Shown here one piece after another: positions 1-12,576 of a DNA stretch of 64,000 nt. The stretch is from Benincasa hispida (taxonomy: Eukaryota > Streptophyta > Magnoliopsida > Cucurbitales > Cucurbitaceae): assembly GCF_009727055.1 (NCBI RefSeq), contig NC_052358.1, positions 47,025,089 to 47,089,088 on the forward strand, given 5' to 3'. The notes beneath the pieces were generated by a model. That model saw only the letters and a list, made by a program, of their open reading frames with translations. It was not told where the DNA came from and did no database searches. The translations under genes and the position numbers were made by a program. Positions within the stretch are counted from its first letter, which is position 1, and every line of letters starts with the position of its first letter.

Positions 1-1545
1 CTTCTACAATTATGGGCTTGGGAATGATTTCCAACAATGGCTCCATAGCTCTGACATGTCAATGATCATAGCTGAACGAGCCTACGGTTCTTGGTATGTT
101 ATTTTAACTTAATTTAACAAATATTTTTATATGACTGATATAGTTAATATGGAATCTAAAATATTAATTTAATAATATAGGTGGAGATACCAATTTTGTG
201 TAACTAGGTTAGCTACACATATTATAAGTCAGTATAGATACATGTTTGATCTGCTTCAACTTGATCAGGTACATGAATACTGAACCAATTGAATTTTTTA
301 TACATATTTTTTATGCACTTGTCTTTAATATTTTTTACATAATATATCATGTTTCATATTATTTGGGAGCCTTACAAAGCTGCATGGGCATTTTACCCAA
401 TTTCTATACAAACGGTCAAGACATATGGTAGACGATAAATCCTGTCACATATTTTCACATTGATGAATGGCATTCGGTGATCAGACAATTTGGTTTCTGA
501 CAGAGATGCGTTGGTCAGTTTGTCTTGAGCCTTAATCGCAAGCGGTGACTTGGTTTTCTGCAAAACATAGTAAAAATATCCTCTTCTATCATCTTGACAA
601 TGTTAGTGGGTGTAATTGTGATAATTCAGAATTATTGTATTTCTAAGCTAATTTTCACACAATTGGCGCATATTTATTCTCTTTTGGCTGCAATATCTAG
701 ATAAGGCAGCATAAATAACTTGTATTTCTACAAGTTATCAGTTTCCAATAGGATGTCCCATCCGTGTGCAATACTGAACTCCTACTGTATGACATCGACT
801 TGAGAACTGCAGATTGGTCTAAAAAAGTTACACATTTGATAGTGCGGAGGCCTTATTGTAGAAGGTTTATTGCAATAGGGGTTTCATTTGGGCAATTCGA
901 TAGGGATGCAACTCAAAATTACATCAATTGATATAATAATATTACAAGATGCTACATAACTCATTCGAGAGCAGCTGCGGTCATCTAGTACATAATTAAA
1001 TATTATCTATTGTTTTTATTTTAATTTATTTTAAATATTGTCTAATTGTTTATAATTCACAGAGATGAACAACAATAGTCTTTGTGATGTTGCAAATTTT
1101 CCAAACCAAGTCCTTACTGTATGCAGTAATAACGAGAGCTACATGGAGAAGATACATTATATGTACGATACAGCTATTGCACTTTTACCAGTTCCTAGGC
1201 ATAGAGAACATGCTTGAGTAGAAGAAGATGAGGTTGATGAGGTTGACCACAATGTGGAAGAAATGTCTCCTATGATGCAGATGTAGAGCTATACTGGTTA
1301 TGCTAGTCCAATGATGATGATGCTAGCATTTGGTTCAAGATATTATGATTCAGAGGTCGGTCCATCGTCTTCATACATGCAAGGATATGGGCATGACTGT
1401 AGAGAGCATACCGAATATTTAAACTATGAAGTGCCTGCAAAGGTACTAGAGCCATCAGAGGATTAAGAGGAATCAGAACAACTTAGAGTTCAAACTCGAC
1501 GATGACAACTGGCTCAAAATCGATGACGTTTGCTTTGTGGGACAC
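1..1545 (+). pseudogene. Degenerate plant mobile domain (MAIN / PP7 long form-like) pseudogene
   Basis: Pieces of one protein can be read on the plus strand in shifting frames. Around 385-510 the pieces LPNFYTNGQDIW, VTYFHIDEWHSV and IRQFGF follow the typical order of the plant mobile domain found in MAINTENANCE OF MERISTEMS-like and serine/threonine-phosphatase-7-long-form-like proteins. Around 825-970 the pieces RFIAIGV and ITRCYI continue the same domain. The tail near 1,490-1,545 is rich in R and Q and ends CGTH. Stops and frameshifts interrupt every segment, and an intron-like AT-rich stretch lies near 110-240, so no product is expected. Family members are often spread by transposons. 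The assignment rests on motif memory. The copy probably begins left of the window. Confidence 0.5.
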
Positions 1546-3635
1546 ATTGATATATTTTTTTTTTTTTAAATGAATGAAACATTAAATTGTTGCATTTATA
1601 TGGACATTTTAATTTATATTTTATTATTTTTCAATTATGAACCATAGTTGTAATATGTAAAAGTTAGAACAAAGTCAAATTTTTCTTAATACTAACAAAT
1701 AGAATGGTAAATTGTTATAAAATATATCTTTTTCTATTAAAAAAAAAGTATCTTTTCTATTAAAAAAAAAAAAGGAAAGGAACGGTAATAGTATAAAATA
1801 AAAAATTAACATTTTTTTCAATTAAAAACAAAAAGAAAAGGTGTGGGTTGGTTGAGAGTTGAACACTTGACCATTGGATGAATATAAAAATAAAAGAAAA
1901 TATGTTGGTTGAGTGTTCAACACTCGACCATTATATAAAATAAAAATATATTGAACACTCGATTAAAAAAAAAAAAAAGATAAAGAAAAAATTCTCAACC
2001 ACATCAATAAAACTACCATATTTTCATAAATAATTTCAAAATTACAATATTTCGATAAATATTTTCAAAAGTTACGATATCTTCATAATTTTTTTATTTG
2101 GATAACTATTTAGTTTTTTAAAAAATAAAGCTTATAACACTAACTACACCGGGGAGTTTTCTTTGTCTGTCACTACCTTCCAACAGTGTTTTCAAAAATA
2201 ATGTTTTGAAAACTTAAAAAAAAAATGTTTTGAAAAATTTATATTTGTTTTTAAAATTTTGTTAAGAAGTCGAAGGTTTTCTAAAGGAAAAAAGAATAAG
2301 CAAATTATTGTACTGGAATAGTGAAGCAAACACAGTTTTCAAAGTGGTTAGCAATTGAATGGAATTTTGGTTATCAAAAACCAAAGTACTTTTTTAGGTT
2401 TCAAGACTTGAATTTTGAAATTATTTATCAAAAGTATATAACAAACCAAAATACTCATATTTAAATGCAGTGTTTAAAAGTCAATTATTTAAAAATCTAA
2501 TAATTATTTAATAATTAATCAAAATACTCACATTATTTAATTATAACAAATCAAAATACTCATATTATTTAATTATTTAATAATTAGTCAAATGAATTTA
2601 GCTCAATGATAATTGATATGACCTTCTTTTTAGAGAGTCGGAGGTTCGATCGACTAAATTGAATCAAAATTCAAATATCAAGAGTAAAATTGTAATATTT
2701 ATCTCTTGAAATTTAATGACTAAATTAAAACCAAACTCAAAACTTAATAACTAAATGTGTAACATTTTGAAATCTGAGAATTAAATAAAAATTAAATCCA
2801 AAACTTAATGAAAAACAATGTTTTTCTAATATAATATGTTAGACTAAAGCTGTAAATTGTGATTAAAATTAATTAATGATGGCACGTGAACAAAACCTAC
2901 CGCAGAAACATTACCAATGTCACTTTGAATAATTTTTAAATGATGTTGCAATAAAACACTGAGGCCTCAAAGCCCAGGTTTTATGCACAACAATGCTACT
3001 CCTTTTAAGAGTTGCGGTTGGAAGTTAAAACTAAAGAGCCTAACCTAAATTTTAAATTATTGATTGTGAATAATTGTATATTTTATAGTTCGATTTTCTA
3101 TTAATAATATTATATATCTCTCTTAATTTTCAAGAAACATTACCAATGTCACGTTTATCAACCAGTAATCAAAATTGGTATAATTACAATAGAATTCTAT
3201 TGATGAATAAATCGAAATGGATCTTAATCACAAATGTAATTGAATTACTTTTAATCACATTTACTAAGTATTTTGTAGACATAATTTGATTATAATTGAG
3301 GTTGTTTATGTTGCATTGTCTTCTTATCCTTACCTTTACCTAATTGTTTAGGGTCAATTGATAAAGGTAAAGGTAAGACTAACAGTAACAAATTTATAAT
3401 TATTCTTCTACAATAACAATAACAATATTCATAACAGTAAAGATACTGAGTTTCACATCATTTTCGAACACAACTAAATTGAGATTCTTCATTTCATTCC
3501 TTAATTATATTAGTATTTTGATTACATATTTGGAGATGGATCCCACGGTTTATTACAAACTAATCAAATGAGGTTCACTTTTCAAATTACCATTGATGGA
3601 TTACATTTCACTTAAGATAAATGTGACCTAAATGT
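1546..3635. other. AT-rich intergenic DNA, no gene seen
   Basis: The stretch consists of A/T runs and short local repeats. A direct repeat around GTTGGTTGAGAGTTGAACAC occurs at about 1,846-1,876 and again at 1,905-1,935. Reiterated TAATTATTTAATAATTA blocks lie at about 2,495-2,590. A short hairpin (TTACCTTTACC ... GGTAAAGGTAA) lies near 3,330-3,377. I see no coding potential, RNA gene or complete mobile element. Confidence 0.6.
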
Positions 3636-3639
3636 AGTT

Positions 3640-4240
3640 TAATTATCCTCACTTTTGTCATTGGGATCGACAAAAAATACCATATTTTTAGGGTCAATTA
3701 TCCCCACTTATGTGAATAATAGAAAATTAAATCAACTAGAAACAACAATAATAATCAAGCATAGGACAATCAATCTTACATGGAAAAACCTCTTCAAAGG
3801 AAAGAGTAAAAAACCACGGAATGAAGTCAAAATCTCCATCATAATCAATATATAATAGATTACAACGAGTTCTTCTTAGTCACAAATAGAGGTATATACA
3901 ATAGATATCTCAAGATTGATAAATCTCAACAACAAACAACAATAATAGAAAAGAATAAATTAAAAAGAACACACTCAAAGTAACAACCAACTATCCACTA
4001 TAATCTGACTATTATGTAGTTCTAAAAGAAATCTCCACCATCTAAATTGAAAATTCTCATGTCAAGAATTAGCTGTCAAAATTTGAGCTCGATACCACAA
4101 TTCAACCTCCAAATCATTGAAATATCGCATTGTACGGAATAACTTCTTTTCTCATTTTTCTTTCAATTTTTTCTCACTTTCAATCACACTCTATCGATTT
4201 GCATGAATACCAATTGACCAAAAGTTGCATGTTTTAAATG
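3640..4240. repeat. Possible LTR-retrotransposon remnant
   Basis: The composition differs from the surroundings: short A-rich words such as ACATGGAAAAACCTC near 3,778 followed by AAAAAACCACGGAATG resemble the transcribed part of many dicot Ty1-copia LTRs. Similar wording recurs at 44,063-44,360. I cannot place either end, and no coding domain is present. It could equally be unrelated low-complexity DNA. Confidence 0.25.
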
Positions 4241-5194
4241 ATAAAACCTAATGACCCATTTGGGCCTTAGTGAGCTTTCACTTAAAGAAAAAAGTAAAAA
4301 GAAATATCCAATAAAAATTTTGAAATATTGTAGGTACACCTGAAAAGACTTTGAATTCTCTGTACGCTAGCTCTCTCTCTCTGAGTTATTATTGACTTGA
4401 TCGATGGAGTGTTGGTGGCCAAACAACACACCACAATGCAATATTTTTTTCTATTGTGTAGGACAATTGTTCGATTTCTCCCAAACATTATAATTCAAGT
4501 ACCAAATTTTAATATCAACAACTCAGTTGACATAAAATTTATACTATCAATCTTCAAGATATAAGTTTGAATCCTCTATCTCACATATCGTGAAAAGAGA
4601 AGGAAAAATCTTTCTTAACGGAAAAAAAATCTAATTTCTTAAAGTAAGAACTAAATAAATAAAACTTTAAGGGTTGTTTGGTTGGGGTTTTCTACATGAA
4701 AATTGACACAGGCAAGGAAGAAGGCATTAGAAAGAGGACTAGACCATACATCAAGAGGCATTTGGGATCGGGAAGTATGATGGTCTTAATGATAATCCTA
4801 CATGTATTTCACATGTATCTTACTAGGGAATTCTTATGTCTCATCACTTGTCATATGTTTGACAGTTCCTCTATGCGCTTATCTTATTTAATCTCTAGAA
4901 TACAAGACTTAGAGTAGGCGTCGCGCTCAAGTCTCTGTTTGTGATGACATAAGCCTCTCCCTGCAACTTATGAATTAAAAATTCTCGCAACAACAAGGCA
5001 AGTCTGCCATCTCCACGACTTTCCTATACAAAACTCATGTTTGTTTTATCGTTTTCAACACTTTACCTAGGAATAAGTAATCCCAAGCATCATCATTTCC
5101 CACCAACAAATGTTTTTTTTTATTCATTTTCAAAACTGTGTATTTTCTCTTTTCCCCTTTCCACCTTTTTTTTTTCATTTTATATCTAATTTCA

Positions 5195-5960
5195 TTGTAT
5201 ATAGTTAATTAATCAATTAATCAATATTAATTTAATAAAATTAAATAATAAATATTTATTTTATAAATAAATGATATTCTATTAAAATATTTACTTTATC
5301 TTATTTTTATAATAAAAATTATTAAATGAATTCTCATTAATTAATTAACTACAATATCTTAAATATGTTTAATTAATAAATTAAGATTAGTTAAATTTAG
5401 TTAGTACCAAAACTCTCCTCAATATTAATAATTGATTACTTTTTTTTTATAATCAAACAATTATTTATTGAGATTAATTTTAATTTGATGTTTCATTATA
5501 AAACATATAATCATTATTGATTATTTATAATCGATTAATTATTTATTGTGATTAGATTTTATTACTCCATTCATTATTAATATATCATAATTATAAAACC
5601 TTTTTTTTGGTATTCTTTATTAATGTTTTTTTTATTATTATATCCTATTTTTACCCCTTTTTTACTTTTTTATATAATATATATCGTTTTCAAAAAATAT
5701 ATTTTCTTATATTATTTAATTAGAATTAAGATTACTATGGTTGAACTTAATTAATTAAAAAAATGATTAAGTATTATATTATAATTAATATATTGATTAA
5801 TTTAATTATAATTACTTAATTTTTAAATATTTATAATTAAAATTATTATTTATTTTTTAATTAGTTAGCTTTTTATCAATATATTGAAAGGTTTTTTTAA
5901 TTAATTAATCTATTACAATTATATAAGATTGTCATGCTTATTTTCATAATGTAAATACAA
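5195..5960. other. Extremely AT-rich block (possible matrix-attachment-like DNA)
   Basis: About 750 bases are almost entirely A and T, made of TTAATTAAT, AATAAATATTTATT and similar words, with very few G or C. No ORF or terminal repeats are visible. This composition matches what is described for plant scaffold/matrix attachment regions, but that role is only inferred from composition. Confidence 0.35.
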
Positions 5961-6258
5961 ATATTTTTTTTATAAAATTCTAATAGTATTTTCCACGCAC
6001 AATCAAACATAATCATCTTTGATTTCCAAATATACTGTTCCCAAACATCCTTTATTTCTAGACATCTTTAAAATCTCGAATTAAATGATCCGTAAGAGTA
6101 TGTTTGAATTGACTAGAGATAAAAATGTTTTTAAAAAAAGTTATTATATTAACTTTTGTTATAAAAATGGTTTAGAATAAACTTAAAAAATGTTTCAAAA
6201 ACTATTTTGAGTTGTTATCACTTCAACTTTTTTTAATAATTTTTTTAAAATTAACCAT

Positions 6259-6708
6259 TTATATTTTTCTTATAGGTTTGAATACTATTTTAGTTCATGT
6301 ATTTTTGGTTTTGGTTCATTTTAGTTTTTACAGTTTTTCATTTTGGTCTCTATACTTTAAAAATATTTATTTTAGTCCTCATATTTTAAATTTTAGTTCA
6401 TTTTGGCCCTTATACTTTTAAAAAGTTGTCATTTTATACTCTTCATTTTCACTTTTAAAGGAAAAAAATGGTCCATTTTTTGAATGTTCAAGAACCAAAA
6501 TGAACAAAAATTGAAAGTACAAGAACTAAAATGAACATTTTTAAAGTATAGAGATCAAAATGAACCAAAGTTGAAAGTACAAAGACAAAAATGAATCAAA
6601 ATTGAAAGTATAGGGACCAAAATGATCGTTTTGAAAATAGATAGACTAAAATAAAATAAAATAAAATTACATAAACCAAAATAGTATTTAAAGTTTTTTT
6701 ATATAAAC
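6259..6708. mobile_element. Fold-back (long inverted repeat) MITE-like element
   Basis: The left end (TTTGAATACTATTTTAGTTC near 6,277) is matched in inverse by the right end (the complement of AACCAAAATAGTATTTAAAG near 6,674). The inverted similarity continues inward for roughly 200 bases per arm. Both arms repeat a TTGGTCCCTATACTTTC-like word several times, in opposite orientations. There is no ORF. This is the structure of palindromic non-autonomous DNA elements in dicots. I could not fix a target duplication. Confidence 0.65.
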
Positions 6709-8321
6709 ATAAAAAAATGAACCGACACAACTTTAAAAAAAAAACTCGGGGGAAAAAAATAGTAAATCTACGACTAAATAAAAGTAGAATCTTTTGATGC
6801 ACGGTGGGGGTTAGCAGCTGTTCCTACCATCTCGGGAGGATATCGTGGCAGTGAGCAATTGATGAAGAATTCAACAACCAATAATAAATGAACAGAGTTT
6901 TCTTTTTCTTCTTCTTGTTTTTTTCCTTAATTCATTTAAAATAATAATAACAAAGAAACAAAATCACACTCTCGATTTTTTTAGATTTTGTTGGTGGTAT
7001 GACTACGCAAAAGAAAAAATAAGAATTAATTGTAGGTTATTAATTCTAAGAATTAATTTTAATTAATTCTAAAACGGTTTTCAAAATTAATTTCAAAACA
7101 ATTTTTTGTTTTTAGAAACGGATCATATATTTCCTCTAAATAGCTCTTGGTTTTGAAAAGAAAGAGATAAATCAATTTTTTATTTTACTATTAATATGTT
7201 TTTTCTCTAGATCTACTATTTTCTAAGCATAATTTTCATTGATTCCAATCCATTTTCCGGCGAGTGCACACCTAAAATTGGAAGTTGTGTTAACTTTGGG
7301 AAGTAATTGGTACAACGATTAGCACCAAGGTCGTACCGTAATTGTTTTCAGGGCAGTATTTCTTTTACGACGTAACAATGTTTCGACATCTGTATTTAAC
7401 ATTTGTATAGGTTGCAATTTAGTCTATAAGTTTTCAAACTCAACTATATTTATTTTTTATAATATTTTTTGATAGTATTGATGGGCTTATCCGTATGGTA
7501 ACCCATTTTAAATAACTTCAAATGAAATCTGACCCGATTTTTAAAAATATGATTTTTTTTTTTTTTACCTTCATACATCATATGTCATGAAATTACCCAA
7601 AACAATTGGGATCTCGCTCATGTTCCTAGGGTTTAAGTTTTCTCAATCCTCTATCTTTTCTCTTACCACTCATTTTTTATCTTGCTTTTTGTTCTTGGCT
7701 CTCCCTCCTTACACCAAAATAAAGTGAATAACAAAAGTTGTGAGGCTGAAAGTGAAGAAACAGGAAGCGAGAGTAGCAAGAGTCAATATTTAGAACCCAA
7801 CATGCAATGCACGATAAAGTCATTATGTTAATTTCCATTGATGATGATGCAAGCAAAAAGATTAGAGAAAAAAAAAAAAACTAAAGTTTTAAAAAGTGAG
7901 ACAAATTCCATTTTAGAACCTAATTTCGAGTATAGAGTATAAGAGTAATGATTAGGTGCAACTAACCCTTATACTTCACACTTATTAGCCACACAAAAAT
8001 AGAAACAGGAAAAAAAAAATATCTTTTAAAAAAACAAAAATGCCACATGGTATAATTTCATTGGACAATAGTTAGGATGCACTACTAAGATATGTACATC
8101 CAAGGGAGTACTCGAGTTTTTTTCACGGTATAATTATCTCAACATTGATCCCTCTATCAATTTCAGAAGAAGAGTGATTAAACCATTAACTGCCCTTTAT
8201 GTAAATTCTAACGTTCATCTTCCTTTTTATGAAGGTGAACTTTGTTCAACATAATTTTACAAAAAATTGCTCTAATTTTATTTTCTTTGAAATTATATTA
8301 ATTTGATATCATATTTATGTT
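6709..8321. other. AT-rich intergenic DNA, no gene seen
   Basis: The stretch has T/A runs, poly-A near 7,870-7,880 and no open frame of coding character. A long A/T run at about 7,550-7,567 and an (A)n tract near 8,010 are the only structures I see. Confidence 0.55.
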
Positions 8322-8783
8322 TGTTGATGCAAAATTTTGGACAAGGTAAATACATATCCGACTTTCATGTGGAACCAACCCTGAATTTGTAATTCAGACT
8401 GCTATCTACAAGACAAGAAAGATCTGCACATTATTATGGTACTCGTCACACAAACTTAGCAAGAAAATTAATGTAGCAAGTAGGAATTATGGTATGTGAG
8501 TTGACTTACTACCTTTGGAATATTCTCCTTCTCTATTTATATTTGACCCAAATCTCTCCGGATTTTGGGTTATCTCTTCAGTTAAAATCTCTCTTCTGTT
8601 AGTTAGATCCTCAAATGGTACCCATTTAAGGGTATATTCATTGGGTTATCCTTGGCCTCGAGCCCATGCTACTCTCACCTCTCGACTTCGTCTTGCTTTG
8701 AGCTTTGTCGTTTGTCTTGTGTTGCTCAATTGTTGTTTTCATTCTTTTACGTTTTTGCCCTTAGGTCCAAATAGCCCATAACA
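8322..8783 (-). mobile_element. Solo LTR, Ty3-gypsy type (same family as 43,446-44,062)
   Basis: The block begins TGTTGATGCAAAATTTTGG and ends AATAGCCCATAACA. The same two ends, with related sequence between them, occur at 43,446-44,062, where a primer-binding-site-like sequence adjoins the LTR and shows that the family reads on the minus strand. Flanks are ATGTT on the left and ATATT on the right, a 5-bp target duplication with one mismatch. No internal region adjoins it, so it is a solo LTR formed by LTR-LTR recombination. The 88-codon open frame inside it is not considered a gene. Confidence 0.65.
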
Positions 8784-10494
8784 ATATTGTAATTTGCTAA
8801 ATGCATTATATAATTTTTTTTTCTTTCAACAATCTTTCCAACAAAAGTTTATAAGAGGAAAATCTGAATATTTTTTTTAAGTTTAAAGTTAAGATGACAA
8901 CATTGCAACATTGGAATATTGCAATATTTAAATTTGAGGTGCAACTTGGTAAGTTTATGGTAAACACTTGCACAATTTGACTAGTTTGGATAAAAGTTTG
9001 TTTTTTTTTCCCCTTTAATTTTTTTCATTTATATCCTTCATTTTTACCTCCCTTTCCTAATCTAGTCCATGACATAAATCATTGCAACTTATTTTGCATT
9101 TTAATCAAGTTTCTCAAGGTATATTTGGGATAAATTTTGAAAAGATAAAAAAGTGTCATTTTAGCCCTTTTTTAGAAAACTTTCTATGTTAGGTTAGGTT
9201 AGGTAATTAAGAGCAATTTTTAATTTGTTAAAAACAGTAAAAATTATTTTAAATTGCTCTATTAGTATTTCTTCAAAGTATTCTCACAGGAAAGTGCTTT
9301 CACTTAAAAACGTTTTTTTTCTTTTCAAAAAGACATCTTAAACTCATCCTTTTAAGTACAATAAATATGTTTTTGCCTTTTAGGTATAGCATTATTTCAC
9401 ATCTTGAAATTAGTTTCTAATATCAGAGATATTATTTGTGACTCCCACAAACATGGCCTCATTTAAAAGGCTCTGGTAATACTATTATTGGTCAAGCTGT
9501 CACAAGCCTAACAAATTTTTAGTTTTAATAATTAGAAAATCACATATGTAACCCAATACATATTTTAAGAAAAGCCATTATGTGTCCAACAAACTTTGTA
9601 TCTTTGTAGGGCTAAAAAATAGAAACAAATCTTGGTTTCTTAACTTACTCCCCTCAAATATGATTTTCCAAATTATTTCAACTTTTAGAAACTAACGGTC
9701 AAAAGCATATCTATTGATTAGAGATTCAAATTCCTATTCTCACGTGGTTGAATTTAAATAAGAAAAAACTTCAACGGTTATTTTTTTTAATATAGTTTTT
9801 GAAACTTCAAGTTGATAAAATTGTGTATATGTTGATAATACCGAATTGGTTAATGGGAGCTTAATTTAAACTACCACGGATTTATCTTGGAATTTTATAC
9901 ATTTTGTTTTCATATTCAAAATTTGTGAGGAAAACAAAGATGTCAACCTAATATTTGATTACACATAGTGAGAGATTTGAATCCACAATCTTTATAAGAA
10001 TAAAGATATCTTAACGGCTAAATCATGCTTGTTTTGGAAATATTTTTTCAAGCATTCTTCCTTTGTAGCTTTTTAAAGAGATGAATAGATGGCAGATTTA
10101 TTTTTGAAAAAATATATATTTAATTATATTCCCGAAAATGAATAAAACGTTGACTCGTTGAGAGATCACTTTTGTCAAAAGTAAGCATAATTGACGTACA
10201 TAATACATAATGTGTTAGTGACCAACAAATTTGTAATTCAAGTCCTCCAATACTTTATTGTACTAAAAAAATTGAAGAGAGATCATTTTGCCTTCATTCA
10301 TGTTTGAACTATACATACATCACTTGAAAAGATTCATTTGTTTTCCTACCTTTTACTCTCTCATGTTCCTCGTATCATTCACATTGAATTTCATTAGTTG
10401 AGATGTTCTAAATTTGTTATATTGAGATTATGTGTTTAAGGTTTAAGAGAAGAGTCATATATAAACCCTCTAAATCCTACTTGTATATCTCTCC

Positions 10495-10511
10495 CTATAT
10501 ATATATATATT
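10495..10511. repeat. (TA)n microsatellite
   Basis: An uninterrupted TA run of about eight units. Confidence 0.8.
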
Positions 10512-11116
10512 TAAGTAATCCGTTATTCTTTAAAATAATAAAAATTTAACACATCGTTCGACTACATAAATCTACATGTTTGATTATTTTTTTTATTATT
10601 CTTATTTTTGTTTGTCAATTGGTTCCAACCTAACATCATTGTTGCAGCCAGTAGTTCTTTTTCACTTTTAGTGCATGAATACAATCACATCCCACCAAAA
10701 CATTATTAAAATAAGAAGCACTTCTAAAGGGCAAAAGTGCTTGGATAATGGACAGAATCATGTTTAACTACATTTTCAAAGCCTACTTACAATTACTTTT
10801 AGTTTCGCCATATAGATTTGGATTCCAATATAGCTTTGGGATAATGAAGATTAGAATCAAGTTAATTGTGATTTACGTAGGCCAAGCATTTGCTTGCATC
10901 TTCCACCATTCAAAATATCCATCCAAGTCATCATCCACCAAATCTCAATAATATAAATATGGTTCTTCCCATTCATCAACGTGTTAAATCATTATTGTAA
11001 CTACATAAAATAACCCATTCAAGATTGATTATATTGATAACGAGTCAATCCAAATATAGTTAAGTTGATAAAATATAAAACATCAATAGTTCAATACCTA
11101 CATTTGTAATTGTTTA

Positions 11117-11121
<5 letters not shown>

Positions 11122-11151
<30 letters not shown>
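11122..11151. repeat. (AT)15 microsatellite
   Basis: A perfect alternating AT run of 30 bases, likely length-polymorphic. Confidence 0.9.
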
Positions 11152-11153
<2 letters not shown>

Positions 11154-12389
11154 AAGCAGAAGTATGAACTCCTCTACTCCACGGAACAGTTGACATTCCT
11201 ATATAATCTATTGATCAAAATACTATTTTAATCTCTATATTTATGATTTCATTTCATTATGATTTATGTACTTTCAAATGTCACAAGTAATCCCTATAAT
11301 TCAATAAATCATGAAATATCACAAGCAGTAAATTAGAAATCGATCTCTGGTAAAACATAGAACAGCAAGTGTCTACACAGTTAAGAACATTAATTATATA
11401 AAGCAGCACAAAGTTTATCAAAAATAGAGGGAAAAAGACAATTTCTAAATTTTCAAACTCTATCACCATGTACTAATAAAAAAATCTGGTCAATTGGTTG
11501 AAACGAGAACATACATTGTTAACATAAAAATACAAGTAGGTAGAAGAAGTTAAACTGATATATTCATTTGGTGTATGAACAGTGGGTTAGACTGATAATT
11601 TGCGGCTAAAACACACCGACATTTATATATATTGTTTCAAAATTGCAATACCCTCCTATCTTTTATAAAGGTTTCAAACTTACCTTTAAAGTTTAAACAG
11701 GAATTAAAACCCAAACACTACAGATACAAATTCAAAATTCTAACAGATTTTTACTCCCAAAACTTTTTTCTAAGACATGATTTCATTTATCTAAAGAGTT
11801 AGAAGACACCCCCCATTTAAAATTCAAAGTGACTTTTGACTGCGGTTAGACAAAAAGTTGGAACATTTATGAATAATCAAGGTAATATTGCAACTTTATA
11901 AAGAATATGGATATTTTTAAAACAAACGATAAGGATCAAGGTTCTTTTTGCAATTTAGCCATAATTTTAAGGGCAAAAAAAACAAATTGCCCGATTGATA
12001 AAGGCTGGAGTTGGAGAGAGATAGCACCACTGTTTCCAATTCATCAAACAACCAACTTCCAGACAATAATGCATAGCCCAGAGTTATAACAAAAGCCTAG
12101 GCAATCATATGTCGGGCAGTCAAAATAATACAGGTCAGAACCAAAATCAAACTCATCAGAATTTCTCAACAGAACACAAAACTGATTTTAGTAAACAATA
12201 ACAGTACAGTTGGACAGTATTTCTCAGGAACACCAACAAGATGTAGAAATGAATCCATATCAAAGGCCTAATTAGCAAAGCTACCTTAAACCTACCAAAA
12301 TTGCACAATGTCCTGTACTTTTGATCCACATCAATAACACTCACAGAACAAAAAATTTTATATGTATGCTTCAATCTGTTCGCTTTTCT

Positions 12390-12457
12390 TTTTTTGTTTT
12401 TGTTTTTGTTTTTTTTTTTTNTTTTTTTTTTTTTGTTTTTTGCTTTTTTTTTTTTTG
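12390..12457. repeat. Poly-T / T-rich tract with an unresolved base
   Basis: Near-continuous T with scattered G or C, containing an N at 12,421. On the minus strand it is an A-rich tract about 120-185 bases after the eIF4B stop codon, so it probably lies in the 3' untranslated or flanking region. The N and the homopolymer make local length unreliable. Confidence 0.8.
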
Positions 12458-12576
12458 TTGGAGAGGGGGGCGGGGGTTCTGGAGGAGAATAACTCACAAA
12501 GTACCCATGGAAGAACACAATGAATAATTCAAGAGCTTTCAGTTTTCAAGTTTAGTATCAGTTGCATAGAATGTCT

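Larger units (their letters stand above)
8784..12100. other. AT-rich intergenic DNA with microsatellites, no gene seen
   Basis: I see no coding region, LTR end or RNA gene. Short TA arrays are listed separately. The stretch from about 11,900 to 12,560 is less AT-rich and lies just downstream of the eIF4B gene (minus strand), so it may include its 3' flanking transcript, but no polyadenylation site is certain. Confidence 0.5.

Noticed and set aside
6212..6802. Phe/Leu-rich ORFs on both strands.
   Set aside because: They are products of the T-rich fold-back element.
8515..8781. 88-codon plus-strand ORF with hydrophobic segments.
   Set aside because: It lies wholly within a solo gypsy-type LTR and is not conserved in the second LTR copy.
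12156..12527. ORFs rich in Lys or Phe on both strands.
   Set aside because: They are created by the poly-T tract with an N and are not coding.
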